Shown here: piece after piece, positions 11,861 through 23,261 of the stretch
How the letters are laid out: each line of letters opens with the position of its first letter
Numbering within the stretch: the first letter of the stretch is position 1
From: Lantana camara
Taxonomy: Eukaryota > Streptophyta > Magnoliopsida > Lamiales > Verbenaceae
Assembly (NCBI GenBank): GCA_037501455.1
Contig: CM074860.1
Coordinates: forward strand, 23,829,001-23,893,000
Reading direction: 5' to 3'
Length of the DNA stretch: 64,000 nucleotides
Position numbers and translations under genes: made by a program
The notes under the pieces: model-generated
What the model saw: only the letters and a program-made list of their open reading frames with translations
The model's database searches: none
What the model was told of the DNA's origin: nothing

Positions 11861-13609
11861 GTGACGGGGGTTTGAGGTTTATGATTATAAGTAAGGTTTT
11901 CTTTTGAAATTTTTTGACCAAGAAAATCTTGGTTTAAAAATATACTATATAGTAACAAATAATTATATGAAAATAATATCCGGTTCATATTAGTTTGAAA
12001 CAATAGGAGTAGGGGTAATATAAGTTATACTTTAGAAAACCTATGAACCGTTTTGAAGAAATGATTTTGATGCCTGCAAGCTAGGCTTCTCCAACCTTAA
12101 CTCCTTAAAATCCGGGAAAATAGTAACGACATCGATCAAGGTATCGGTACTTAATAAAACAAATACGAGAATACCAGCCTTAACCTCTTAGTGTCACGTA
12201 AGGAGCAAACCCTAGTGACGATGAACAATATTGTGGAAGGGACGTACCTTTTCCCATCACTTGATGTGGAATAACCAACCTCCGGTTGGACCATCATCAA
12301 GATCTAGTTGGCGGTTGGTATAATAGTAGACCTCGGCCCATGCCTCCCGGACTACTACTTCTACCAAGACCACCGGGCCCATAAGAAAACAATAATTTTA
12401 CTTGCAAGATGAGAATATTTACCGGGAGAAAGTACTAAGTACTTTTGGGTAAATATATGAATTTTGGATAACATTACAATTATTTTCCCATAAAAGGGAT
12501 AATAATTTGAAAGGAAATTCAAGGAAATAAATTAAAATATTTTATCATGATTTCAGTTGAAAAGATTTAAAACCCTCACCGAGTACCGAGATTTAGGAGG
12601 AATTGTGAGGATTCCACTCTTCGATCCTATCGTCGCCTGAAAGTAATAACTACTATTGACTTAGAACTAGGTCCTTAGTCTCTAACTACTTAACTACACA
12701 CCGTATCATAAATAAATAATTATACAAGGTACATGTTATATAATATGTTAAAGATTTCCCGATAAACCCTAAATTCACCTGTTTAAGGGAATTTAATTAA
12801 CAAATTAAGGTTTATGAGATCTTTAACTAATCAAATATTTATTAATTATATTATAATTCTAATTATAAGATTTGAAATGAAATTTAAGGTTTAATTTGAC
12901 AATGTAGGTTATCTTTTGAAAATATTACACGATTTACCGATTTTTGGAAATTTTGGGAAAAATCTTTTTTTAAAAATTCCAAAACCTATTTTATAATTAT
13001 TTTTAAATTATTTTCAAAATTAATTAAATTTTGATTGATCAAAAAGTCAAAATTACTATTGAAAACATTTACTATTCAATTCTTATGAATTAAACATTTT
13101 ATAACATAAAATCAAACTCACACACGCACACTAGTCACACGCCTCACACACACATACACACATGTCCAAGAACATTAAGAACATGTTCTTGAGCCTATTT
13201 GAATATTCAAAGAAGGCATGTAACACACTTGATCATATTCAAATTTATAACTTCTCCATGAAAAATAATTCCTAATTAAATTCTCCAAACATGAATTTGT
13301 TCTATCATTCAAGAACATAATTATGAACATTCAAACACATATTTAAATAAATTCATATAATAAACATTCATTTCTTAATTTAAATTCCTAACTTTAATTC
13401 ATGAAAAATAAATTTCCTAAAGCTTAATTCTCTAACATAATTTAAAACATATAAATTAAATTGCATAATTTAAATATAAAATAAAGCATGAATTAAAGCA
13501 CAAAACTAACATTTGTCTCTTGAATGGAGGGGGTGTGGCGTGTGGGAGGAGAGTGAGGGGAGAGATTTTGTGTGTTGATTTGTGAGTTATAAATGATGCT
13601 TGAGAGGGG

Positions 13610-13617
13610 TATTTATA
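13610..13617 (-). promoter_or_regulatory. TATA box, element A 3' LTR copy
   Basis: TATAAATA on the minus strand, followed by a C-rich leader (cccctcactctcctccc). It is an LTR duplicate of the promoter in the 5' LTR (26303-26310). Confidence 0.6.
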
Positions 13618-14755
13618 GGTAGTCATGAGGGGTCTTTGAGCAATTCCTAAGAGTTTAAGGGAGATGTGGATGCTCCATATCCTAAACAAGTACTTGGTAA
13701 TTATGTATGTAATGTGGTTGAATTACATTTTAAACAAATGCTTGGTAAATATATAGGAATTGTGGAGAAATTATATTCACTTAATTAAGCTTTCTAGAAG
13801 GCTTATGTTGTCATGGATGATGTCATGTTGAATAAAAATAAAAATAAAATGATATAAAATTTATTTAAGAGTCGAGAGTCGAGAACTTGAAGTAGTAAAT
13901 TAATGAAAGAACGAGTGAAAAATAAGCTTCGTCATGATTATAAATGTTGAATATTTAGAGTTTTCGTTTATAAATTATGAACGTAAAAGAGGATGAAAAT
14001 CATGAGAAAATTATATAAACGAAGCTATGATGAAGTTTAAAGGTTGTAAAATTTATCATAGTTTAGAGAAAAATTCAAGAAACATTTTAAGTAAAATTTC
14101 GAATATTGAATGAAAGCTAATTGTTTAAAATAAAATGACAATTTTGAAAAAAAGAAAATATTTATAAAATATGCTATAGGTGGAATCGAGCTTTGTTAAA
14201 TCTATGAAAATTCATAAAATAATTCAAGGGTCGTTTTGACTATAGTATTAAATATTAAAAAGTAGATGAGTAAAGAGTTATTTACGGTTGAACTATAACT
14301 AGGGTTTTTGCCGGTTTTTGGTACTACTAGAGTTAGGATGGGAATCATGGTTCACGGAGAGTGTCAAGATCCTCGAAATAATGTGAGGATTCTTTTGGTC
14401 ACAATATTGGGTAGTAAAAGAATTTTGGGGACTGTAGGAAAATTCTAGGGCTTTAGGGGTATTTTCGTAATTTCTAACCTAAAATTATAAGAATGGGTTT
14501 TGAAGCATATGAAGGGATTTTAGGTGCTAGAGAGGAATGAATGCTAGAGTTCTAAGATTTTATGAGAAAAGTTTCAAGATACATGCTTGATAAAGGAAAT
14601 AACTAAATTACGAACTTCTAATTAAAACTATAGCACATAAATCACGTTAAGAATGTAATGCATGAAAGAATAAATAAGGATCGAGATTATAAACGCTTCC
14701 TGAGTAACCCTTTACTTACCTTTCTCGACTCGGCCCTGAGTACGGCTGTTACAAT

Positions 14756-14768
14756 CCTCCCCCCTTTA
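14756..14768 (-). other. Polypurine tract of element A
   Basis: Directly beside the 3' LTR; on the minus strand it reads aaaggggggagga. It would prime plus-strand DNA synthesis. Confidence 0.85.
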
Positions 14769-14789
14769 AAAGAATCTATCCTCAGATTC

Positions 14790-15024
14790 TATTACTGTCC
14801 TTGAATAGTCCTGGATAATGTTTCAACATCTTTTGCTCTGTTTCCCAAGTCTGTTCTTCTGTACCATTCCTTTTCCATAGAATTCTAACGAGAGGAATCC
14901 TTCAGTGTCTCAATTCTTCGAATTTCCTATTTAAGATTCTGACTGGTTTCACTTCATAAGTGAGGTCGGGTTCTAGTGGTACTTCTTCAATTGGTAGAAT
15001 GTGTGAATCATCAGCAAAGTACTT
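14790..15024 (-). pseudogene. Element A chromodomain tail of integrase
   Basis: Continues integrase after a stop or frameshift at about 15025. The minus strand gives EPDLTYEVKPVRIL, then, past a stop, a segment with WKRNGTEEQTWETE, matching the chromodomain-like C-terminus that plant chromoviruses attach to integrase to guide insertion into heterochromatin. At least one stop interrupts it. The match to the chromodomain core (VxILW...EATWE-type) is from family knowledge; I see no sign that it is functional. Confidence 0.7.
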
Positions 15025-15510
15025 TCAGAGTTGGGACACATGGAATATGCTATGTATCCCAGTAAGATTTGCTGGTAAGTCTAGGTGGTAGGCTGTTGGA
15101 CCGATACTTTCTAGTATCTCAAAAGGTCCAATATATCGAGGGTTTAACTTTCCTCCTTTCCCAATTCGTATAAACCCTTTTCTTGGAGATGCTTTCAAGA
15201 ATACCTTCTCGCCTACTGCAAATTCTATGTCCCTTCTTCGATTATCAGCATAGCTTTTCTGCCTATCTTGGGCAGCTTTCATTCTTTGCTTGATGATTTC
15301 AACTTTTTCTGTTGCCTCTTCTACCCAATTCTTAGCAGTATTCCCTTGGGGTTTCTGCTTCCTAATTGCTTTGGTTTCATCCATATCCCAATATAATGGG
15401 GATCTGCATTTCCTTCCATATAAGGCCTCGTAAGGTGCAGCTTGGATAGAAGCTTGATAACTGTTGTTGTATGCAAACTCCACAAGGGGTAGGCAATCCT
15501 TAAGGCACAA
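15025..15510 (-). pseudogene. Element A integrase C-terminal part (GPF/Y module)
   Basis: A 161-residue segment in a frame shifted relative to the upstream integrase. It begins in the catalytic-core end (PLVEFAYNNSYQASI, YGRKCRSPLYW), continues through the linker helix (KQRMKAAQDRQKSYAD), and includes the GPF/Y module GPFEILESIGPTAYHL at about residues 126-141 and the closing IHSIFHVSQL. These are standard landmarks of Ty3/gypsy integrases. The frameshift separating it from the DDE core, near 15480, is inactivating. Confidence 0.9.
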
Positions 15511-16274
15511 GCCCTCAACATGTCTTCCAGGTATCTAATGGTTCTTTCAGATTGTCCATCAGTTTGAGGATGTGTTGCCGTGCTGAAGTTCAGCTTAGTA
15601 CCCATCATTTCTTGAATGTTCTGCAAAAGTTGTGAGGTGAACTTTGGATCCCTGTCTGATACTATACTAATGGGTATTCCATGTAACCGAATAATCTCCT
15701 TTTGATAGAGCTTGGCTAGCGAGTTAACTTTATCGGTTGCTTTGACAGGTAAGAAATGTGCGAATTTTATTAGTCTATCAATGATAACCCAAATACCATC
15801 AAATCTTCCTTTAACCTTGGGTAATCCATAAACAAAATCCATGGTTACCTGATCCCATTTCCAGGTAGGGATAGGTAATGGTTGCAATAATCCTCCAGGT
15901 CTTTGATGTTCTGCCTTAACTCGTTGACAAGTTAGATATTTCTTGATGTAATTGGCTATGTCTCTTTTCATACCGTTCCACCAAAAATGCCTCTTGAGGT
16001 CTTGATACATCTTAGTTCCTCCAGGATGTATCGAATAACGAGTTTTGTGTGCATCGTCCAATATTTCTTTTCGAATTATACCAGGCACGCAGACCCGATC
16101 CTTGTATCTCAAAATCCCTTGATCATCGGTTTTGAATTTTTCCTTAAGATCCCTTTCTTTGGATTCGAGACATTTCTGAATCCATTCATCCTGAACTTGA
16201 GCTTCTTTTATCTTCTCCTTTAGTGGTGGTAATACCACTAAGTTTGCTAATCGAGCTCTTGAGACTACTTTCAC
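15321..16274 (-). pseudogene. Element A integrase, zinc-binding and DDE core
   Basis: This frame carries the N-terminal HHCC zinc domain and the catalytic core. His76 and His83 and Cys116 are present, but the first Cys of the CxxC pair is Tyr113, so the zinc site is broken. The catalytic triad is visible as Asp146 (VTMDFV), Asp207 (IVSDRD) and Glu243 (TDGQSE), with 35 residues between the last two as in the family. After about residue 260 the frame is lost and the true sequence continues in the 15510-15025 frame. It is in the same frame as RT and RNase H, separated from them only by stops. Confidence 0.93.
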
Positions 16275-16334
16275 AGATTCTCGTAGGTTACCTGAAGGCT
16301 TTCCTGAGAGTGATGCTAAGCTTGACTTTCGACT

Positions 16335-16718
16335 TCAAGCGTTAGCTACTACGTTAGCCTTTTCTGGATGGTACTGGATTATACAGTCGTAATCCTCCAG
16401 AAATTCCATCCATCTTCTTTGCCTCATATTTAACTCCTTTTGAGTAAAAAGGTATCGTAGGCTTTTATGATAAGTGAAAACTTCAAAAGTAACTCCGTAG
16501 AGATAGTGTCTCCACTTGGTAAGAGCAAACACAATTGCTGCTAATTCCAAGTCATGAGTAGGGTACTTTTCCTCATGAGATTTGAGCTTTCTCGAGGCAT
16601 AGGCTATAACTTTCCCATGTTGCATCAGTACACAACCTAGTCCTTCTTTAGAGTCATCGGTATAAACCGTATAACCTTCTTTTCCTTCTGGTAATGTTAG
16701 TACTGGTGCAGATGTCAA
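16335..16718 (-). pseudogene. Element A RNase H domain
   Basis: In frame with RT after an intervening stop region. The domain shows the first acidic residue Asp21 ([15 protein letters not shown]), Glu58 ([12 protein letters not shown]) and the segment that normally reads TDHKSL, here TYHKSL at Tyr83, so a catalytic Asp is missing. It ends with EKANVVANA before a stop, where integrase would follow. Its role was to remove RNA from the RNA-DNA hybrid during cDNA synthesis; the copy is inactive. Confidence 0.92.
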
Positions 16719-16775
16719 CCGTTGCTTTAATTTTTGAAAACTTTGTTCGCAACGTTCGATGCATTCAAATTTTCT

Positions 16776-17666
16776 TTACTTCTTTGTTAACCTTGTGAGA
16801 GGTTCAGCTATCTTGGAGAAGTCCTTTACAAACCTTCGATAATAGCCTGCAAGTCTTAGGAAGTTTCTCACTTCTGAAGGATTTCTTGGTATTTTCCAGT
16901 TTGTAATTGCTTCAATCTTTGAAGGATCTACCTCAACGCCTAATCCCGAGATTACATGTCCGAGGAATGCAACTTTTTCTATCCAGAACTCACATTTACT
17001 GAACTTAGCATATAGCTTATGTTCTCGCAAAGTGCTCAACAGTATGCGAAGATGTTCTGCATGTTCCTCGGGCGTTTTTGAAAACACCAAAATGTCATCG
17101 ATGAAAATGACCACGAATTTATCCAGACATGGTCGAAATATTCGGTGCATCATATCCATGAATGCAGCAGGTGCATTAGTCAATCCAAAAGGTATTACTA
17201 TGAACTCAAAATGTTCATAGCGGGTATTGAAAGCTGTTTTAGGGATATCCTCATCCCTAATCTTTAATTGATAGTACCCTTGCCTGAAATCTAACTTGGA
17301 ATAGACTCGAGAACCTTGAAGGACATCAAATAACTCCTCTATATGAGGTAGAGGGTATTTGTTCTTTATGATCATTCGGTTAAGTTCTCGATAGTCAATG
17401 CACATCCGTAACGACCCATCTTTATTCTTTACAAACAACACTGGTGCTCCCCAGGGTGATGTACTGGGACAGATATATCTTGATTCAATCAAATCATCAA
17501 GTTGTTTTCTCAACTCTTGAAGTTTGGCTGGGGCCATCCGATAAGGGGTTTTAGAGAAAGGCTCTGCCCCAGGAATTGTATCAATTACGAATTCTAACTC
17601 GCGGTCTGGAGGTAGCGAGTTTAAATGTTCTGGAAATATGTCGAGAAACTCAGTTACCACTTCCAC
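16776..17666 (-). pseudogene. Element A reverse transcriptase
   Basis: A long open segment of 296 residues covering most of RT. Key motifs are in order: [19 protein letters not shown] motif ([15 protein letters not shown], residues 70-84), CIDYRELN (89-96), the first catalytic Asp126 in [12 protein letters not shown], and the FIDD catalytic box at 188-191 ([12 protein letters not shown]). It ends with [21 protein letters not shown] and a stop that cuts it from RNase H. RT itself looks the best preserved part of the element. Upstream protease is in another frame. Confidence 0.95.
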
Positions 17667-17698
17667 CTCCTCAACCTTGAGTTGATCCTTTGGCCTAT

Positions 17699-18583
17699 TT
17701 AGAAGATAGGCAACAAATCTGTAGCTCCCTTCTGAACCAACTTCTTAGCTTCTGTCATAGAAATCATTGCCACTGATCTTTTGTCTTCAGACATCCAGCT
17801 TTCATCTTGTTCTAAGATGATTTCTTTCTTGAAGCAATCCAATTTAGCATGATATTTGTAGAGCCAATCCATTCCCAGAATGATTCCGTATCTCGTCATC
17901 GGGAGTCCGATGAGGTCCATAGGGTAGTAATGGTCACCGATTTGTATAGGGCAGCGTTTATATACTCGATCCGTTATGAAACAAGCTCCCAAAGGGGAAC
18001 TTACTTCGAAATTATATGATGAACATTCAAGTGGATAATTTAAACGCGCGCATAAATTTAATTCAATGAATGAATGCATGGCACCAGCGTCATATAAGAC
18101 TTTAACTGGCGTGTTTAGAATGTGTACCGTACCTTTGATAACATCCGAAGGGTCTGGATCCTCGTTTCCATCCAATACATAGGCTCTACCTTTGACAAGT
18201 GGCTTTCCTGGTTTTCCCACAACTTTTCCCTTTTCCTTGGGTCCTGGTCTCTTTGGGCATGACTTAAACTGATGATCAGGGTTTCCACACCATAAACATG
18301 TGCCAGCTTTCTTTCGGCATTCTTGTTCAGTGTGTCCCGGCTTGTGACAGTATTCACAAGTGATCTCTTCTTGTGGATTGGACAGGAATGACTTAGGCTT
18401 TTGCTGGGCTGATGTGGGTCTTTTCCCAAATTTTTGACTAGGTGGTCCAGCGGGACTCTTTATCCCTTGAGAAGGCTTATTCTGAGGGGGACCGGGGTGA
18501 TTGGCTGCCAAGCGAATATTCTTATGTGCTGCTTCAGTTTTCAGGGCTTTGTCTACTGCGTTGTTGTAAGATTCAATATCCAA
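17699..18583 (-). pseudogene. Element A gag C-terminus (two zinc knuckles) and protease
   Basis: A 294-residue frame with two CCHC zinc knuckles: Cys76, Cys79, His84, Cys89, and Cys96, Cys99, His104, Cys109. Nucleocapsid knuckles of this type bind the element's RNA. The aspartic protease follows at about residues 155-260, with the active-site region VLYDAGAMHSFI. The expected D-S/T-G-A is D-A-G-A at Asp165, so the active site is altered, and ILGMDWL, a conserved gypsy protease motif, follows. Frameshifts separate it from gag upstream and RT downstream. Confidence 0.92.
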
Positions 18584-19170
18584 CGAAGCTAAAGCCCATC
18601 GTAGGTCAGGCTTAAGTCCATCAATGAAGTGCTTGGTCTTTCGCCGTTCATCATTAAAAATGTACGGAGCGTTTGTAACCTTACAAATTTCGCCTCGTAC
18701 TCTGCTACTGACATGTACCCCTGAATTAAATTCATGAATTCAGCCTCTCGGGTATCTCTTATCACTTGAGGGATATATTTATTCTGAAACTCCTTTACGA
18801 ACTCCGTCCAATTCTAATTAGTCTGGTCTTCTATCCAGGTCTGCTTGACGTGTTTCCACCAACTCAAAGCGGGTCCTTCTAAAAGAAAGGCCGCGTACTG
18901 TACTTTTTCCCGTTCCTCGGGAAATATATCCATAACTTCATAAATCTTTTCTAAACTAGCTATCCAGTTCTCAGCCTTTAGATCGTTGCGTTCTCCGAAG
19001 AATTTTTGGGGATTCATTCGAAGAAACCTTTCTAATGATAGCTCATTAGTAGGGTTATGCCCAGGGGTATAGGTACGAACGAAATGTTTTAAGGCTTGTA
19101 CCAGCTCTGGATGTCCTGGTGGGTCTTGTGGTGATGGTGAATTGTTTCGTGGAGTTCTTCGTAGAGGCAT
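18584..19170 (-). pseudogene. Element A gag capsid part
   Basis: Starts at the ATG at 19170 (MPLRRTPRNN). The capsid-like region has RFLRMNPQKFFGERNDLKAE, WIASLEKIYEVMDIF and LLEGPALSWWKHVK, the usual gypsy gag order. A stop near 18814 interrupts it, after which the same frame continues with WTEFVKEFQNKYIP, and a frameshift occurs before 18583. Gag would form the virus-like particle. Further N-terminal residues upstream of 19170 look like leader, not gag. Confidence 0.9.
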
Positions 19171-19430
19171 TTTGAAGCTCAAATCACAATTACATAGGAA
19201 ATATAATGCATGTGGGGTAAAAGTGTTTGAAAGATCATCACAGAACAACAATCTTCAAATAATATGAATAATCAATGTGACGCCCCGATATTTCGGCCGT
19301 ACAGGTATGATGTAAGTGTTTACCAAATTGCGCGAAATAATTAATTATACGTGTTTTATGTATTTAAATTTTATTTTAATTATATTAAATGTTAATTATT
19401 TAATTTAATGTTATTAATATTAATTACTTT

Positions 19431-19437
19431 TATATAA

Positions 19438-19468
<31 letters not shown>
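19431..19468. repeat. (TA)n microsatellite and T run
   Basis: About 30 bases of alternating AT followed by eight or more T, inside LTR J. Confidence 0.95.
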
Positions 19469-20901
19469 GTGTACGTGTGCATGTTATGCATGCATTTATA
19501 ATTATAACTTATATATTGCATGTATGTATTTATTATATATATTATATACGTATGCATCCATGTATATTTATAAATTAAATTTTCATGCATGTATTCATAA
19601 TATATTATATAAGTATGTAAATGTTACATTTGTTAATATTTTGTATTCTATTGTTACTTTGCGTATGAGTGACATTTACGTGCTTCGTTTCTATTTGAAT
19701 TGATACCGGAATTTTGTGCGAATTTAATATGTTGAACTTATACGTGTCTTGTTTGTGAATATTTGTTCGTTTCGTATTTTCGGATTCATTTGCATGTGTT
19801 TCGGATTTAATTTGAATTTTGGAATCCAAGTCGGGGGCTAACGAGCACTTAGCGCACCCTTGGTTCCGTATTTAATATCTTGAGCTCGGGAACTCGGATT
19901 CGAGTTTCGTCAACTTCGCTGAACTCGTAATGAAAATTCGAGTTTAGTAAACTTAGCCTTATATTTTTCTAACGTCATTTGAACTTCCAAAATTCAACCG
20001 AAAAACGAAACGGCGACGAATTTGACCTTGTTGCACTAAAATGGCCATAACTTATTCAATTGTTGACCAAATTAACCATGGTTTGATGCTATAGAACCCT
20101 AACTCAACCACCTAACCTTCTGTACCTTGCCCTAACCGAACCAACCCTCACACAATTCAAAAATCTCAGCCAAAGTTACTGCTCTCCAGTTCTCTCCCGT
20201 AACCTAGCATTCCTTGGAGATTTTGGAGCTCAAATCTCATCTAATCTTCATCCAATCAACAAGGTAAGCTTAGGGTTGTAATATATGTTCATTCCTGATC
20301 ATTTTCATTCATTCATCCCCAAATTTGATCATGGTTTCATGCATTTTCGGCTGATCTTGCAATAGAGGCGATTTTGGACAATTATGTCGATCTTCTTCAA
20401 TTCTTGTTGGATTTGAATGATTCCAAGCCTGAAAATGATCGTTTTGATATCTTCTCCTCATTTATGATCATTAATTGCATGGTAGTTGAAGTATTTATGA
20501 GATATCATTTATGGTTCCTTGAGAAAAACTTCATGAATGTCACGTATGACAGCTTTACTTGGTTGAACTGTTGTGGGATTGATTTATAGGTTGAATTTGT
20601 GGTGTTTTGCTGCACTTTTGTTAGCCTAACTTATATGAATGTGTTGGGATTAATGGAGATCATTTCATGCCCTGTTTCTCGCGTTTTTTACCTGTTTTTG
20701 GGCCTGGAAGTTGCTGTCAAAAACTGCTGCGTCCTTCCCTTGCTTTTGCTGTCAATTTTGTGCATTGTTAAGGCTGGTTTTGTGCTGCATTTCATGTCAT
20801 TTATTTCTACATATATTGCCTATTTGTTGCTTGAGATGTTGCTGCGTTTATGCTAGAAAAACAGGGGTTGTTCTGCGTTTGGTTGCTGCTGCTGCACGCT
20901 G

Positions 20902-21027
20902 TGACACGGGGGTGTCATTCTGCCCCTTTTCAGCTTGTAACGGGCGTGCTAGGGGGTGGTTTTCTCTGTACCGAGACACGGGGGTGTCTCGGTTTGTTCT
21001 TTGAAGGTGACACGGGGGTGTCACCTT
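20902..21027 (+). other. Palindrome cassette in LTR J (GACAC-GGGG-GTGTC)
   Basis: Three hairpins with the same GGGG loop and extended, different arms: TGACAC/GTGTCA (20902-20917), CCGAGACAC/GTGTCTCGG (20971-20992) and AAGGTGACAC/GTGTCACCTT (21004-21027). The outer arm bases differ but remain complementary. Confidence 0.85.
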
Positions 21028-21240
21028 GCATTTTCATACCTGTTTTGCTGTTGACGTGAGCTGCTGCTGCTGCTTGTTTCTTTTCCTTTTCTTCTTGCAT
21101 GAAATGTTTGTTGCATGCATGAGAAATTGGTTGATGCATGGAATGCACTTTAATGTTAATTGCATGCATGGGTTTTATTTGCATGGAAATTTCATGAATT
21201 TGTTAATTTTGCATGCATGTGTGTACGTTTGCATGTGTAA

Positions 21241-21310
21241 TTATATATATATGTATATATAATATAGTATATGTATATGTATGTATATATATTTAATATA
21301 TATTATATAT
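21241..21310. repeat. (TA)-rich microsatellite
   Basis: Interrupted TATATG/TATA tract just after the palindrome cassette; a similar tract follows the cassette in LTR K. Confidence 0.85.
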
Positions 21311-21713
21311 ATTTATTAAATATTAATTGCTATTTGATTTAATTGAATATTAGAATTTAATTGTTACCTATTTCACGTTTTATTTAATTTTCGATATTTA
21401 ATTGAATATATTTAATTGTTTAATTTCTAATTGTAAATGCGATTGAATGTGTTTAATTGTTTATGTTCTAAATTTAAATGTGATTTAACTTATACTTGAT
21501 TATATTTGAATTTCTTGAATTAATATGATTGAAAATGTGAAATTATGAAAGTGAATGAAAGTGAATGACTTGATTGTATGATTTAAATGTATTAATAGTG
21601 CACATGAACATTTTCATAACATAATTTTATCTTTTATATATTCATATCATGATCATTGCATTGCCGAGCGTCTTATTTGGTCATTTTGAGTCTCACTTCA
21701 CTTTCTTGCACAG

Positions 21714-21779
21714 ATTTTGATCCAGTTGGAGACGAGGCCGGTCAGTGAGGCTCGTGCTTTCTTCTTTTGACGGTTTAAG
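21714..21779 (+). other. Candidate LTR mini-exon (J)
   Basis: 66 nt between acceptor-like cttgcacag and donor-like tttaag/gtgggt. Confidence 0.5.
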
Positions 21780-22443
21780 GTGGGTTTTTCTTCTATGTAG
21801 ATACAAGACCCTATATATACCTTCAATGTGAAAGCTTTCGACCAAAATTATATATATATAGAGAGTCGTTTTAGAGAGTAAATGTTTTCAACGTAAAGCC
21901 TTATTTTATGAACCCTACCTAATGTTTTGGCGAGAAATGATCGAATGCACGAATGGGGCCCAGGGACTTAGTGTGAGTGGCTATCCGGGGAGGCACGGGC
22001 CGACGGTGATCCCTCACACTAGTTCCACCAATGAACGGCGTAACCGGACCTCGTTAGGAGTTAGCGAGGAATGGACGCTGAGCGCCATCTGGGGAGTCAT
22101 GTAACCCCTTTTGGTCAATGAATGGGTGGTCGGGCCTTGCAAACCCACCACCAACCCGGAGGAAGAAGGAGTAAATGTTAATGAATGTGCACAAAAGATT
22201 GATTGCATGAAAAGAATAAATGAATGAATGTTTAAATGGTTTACACAAGGTGTTGGTTGGAGATGATGCACGCCCACTCGCCGGGCCAATAATGACCTAA
22301 TGTTAATGATTCGTTATAATCCCTTTTGATGATTCTATTCACCCACTTGGGAAAGTCTTTAAAAACCTCACTTGGGATTATAGCTTGCATGTGATTGTTT
22401 AATTACTATCATATATTCTATTTATGCCCTATTTTATACCCAC

Positions 22444-22460
22444 CAGTCCCTTTTGGACTG
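22444..22460 (+). promoter_or_regulatory. CAGTC hairpin (LTR J)
   Basis: CAGTCC-CTTTT-GGACTG. The closing pair is C-G where I and K have T-A, a compensatory change. It is followed by a T-rich tract and ttttgtgcag/gtg. Confidence 0.7.
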
Positions 22461-22501
22461 AACCCGTTTGGTTTTTAGTTATTTTGTGCAGGTGTTGAGG
22501 G

Positions 22502-22769
22502 AGCTAGGCGGGAATACGAGTCCTAGGCCTTGCATTTACTTCTAGCTCTGTATTTTGAGTCTTACACTTGCATACTTTTATTTCGATCATTGTATATGTA
22601 TAATGATGTGGAGCGTATATGTTTTGGGCCGTGATGGCAATTGATGTATATGAATGATTTTTGGAGCTTGGATGCTCATGGTACTTGTATATATAGTATA
22701 TGTTCGGTTATTGCTTCCGCTTTAATGTTTTATGTTGTTATATGGTTTTAAGGGTTAGCCCGCCTAGCT
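22502..22769 (+). other. Long-range inverted repeat near the LTR end (J)
   Basis: AGCTAGGCGGG at 22502-22512 is perfectly complementary to CCCGCCTAGCT at 22759-22769. Confidence 0.65.
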
Positions 22770-22884
22770 TAGAGTGTGTGTTCGTCCCCGTTCGCCGTGA
22801 TTTGGCTCGGGTATGGATCGTCCATTTCATATTCAGGTCAGGTCTCGGTGCGAGGGATGTGACGCCTTGCGCTCGGGTGTTACA

Positions 22885-23261
22885 ATCAAACATAAAGTGC
22901 ATAAAGAAATAACATGAGTACTCACGATCCTGCTGGTATCTTAAAGCGACTCTAAGACTCATAATGCAAGAAATGTAAAACAACATGAAACAACAATGTA
23001 AAATGAACAAAATGTGTCATATATATATATATGCATCAAGATTAATAAGCTTCAAGAGCTACAAAAGTAAAATAAAAAAGTGGGGGTGGACCCGATCTAC
23101 CTCGAGTTACACCATACAAGAACTGTCATTACTAGTAGGTCAAAGCTGTACCGTCCGCTACTGCTACTATGTACTGCTGCAAAAATAGGAAGTGTCTCCA
23201 CTGGCTGCTATATACATATCCCCAGATAACTGTCCTATATATCGTATCCCACGATCAAACC
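22885..23261 (-). other. Element A leader between upstream ORF and gag
   Basis: Joined to 19171-19275 after removing J, this is about 480 bp without a convincing ORF. It separates the upstream ORF from gag. Confidence 0.7.

Larger units (their letters stand above)
11478..14753 (-). repeat. Element A 3' LTR
   Basis: Starts tgtagcgcccc and ends ggctgttaca on the plus strand, nearly identical to 24133-27422. It retains a 26-bp stretch before its right end (tttctcgactcgg...) that the other LTR has lost. It lacks about 36 bp (near 13250) that the other copy has between two tataa repeats. Confidence 0.95.
19276..22884 (+). mobile_element. Solo LTR J (alpha type, 3.6 kb)
   Basis: TGTGACGCCCCG... 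to ...gggtgttaca, flanked by perfect ATCAA (19271-19275 and 22885-22889). It sits in the leader of element A, between its upstream ORF and gag, in opposite orientation. It contains the donor-like acaag/gtaagc (20263/20264), a palindrome cassette, a candidate mini-exon, the CAGTC hairpin and the long-range inverted repeat. No internal region is present. Confidence 0.95.

Noticed and set aside
13456..13689. 77-residue ORF repeated in both LTRs of A
   Set aside because: Lies over the TATA box and C-rich leader of the LTR promoter; repeated only because the LTR is repeated.
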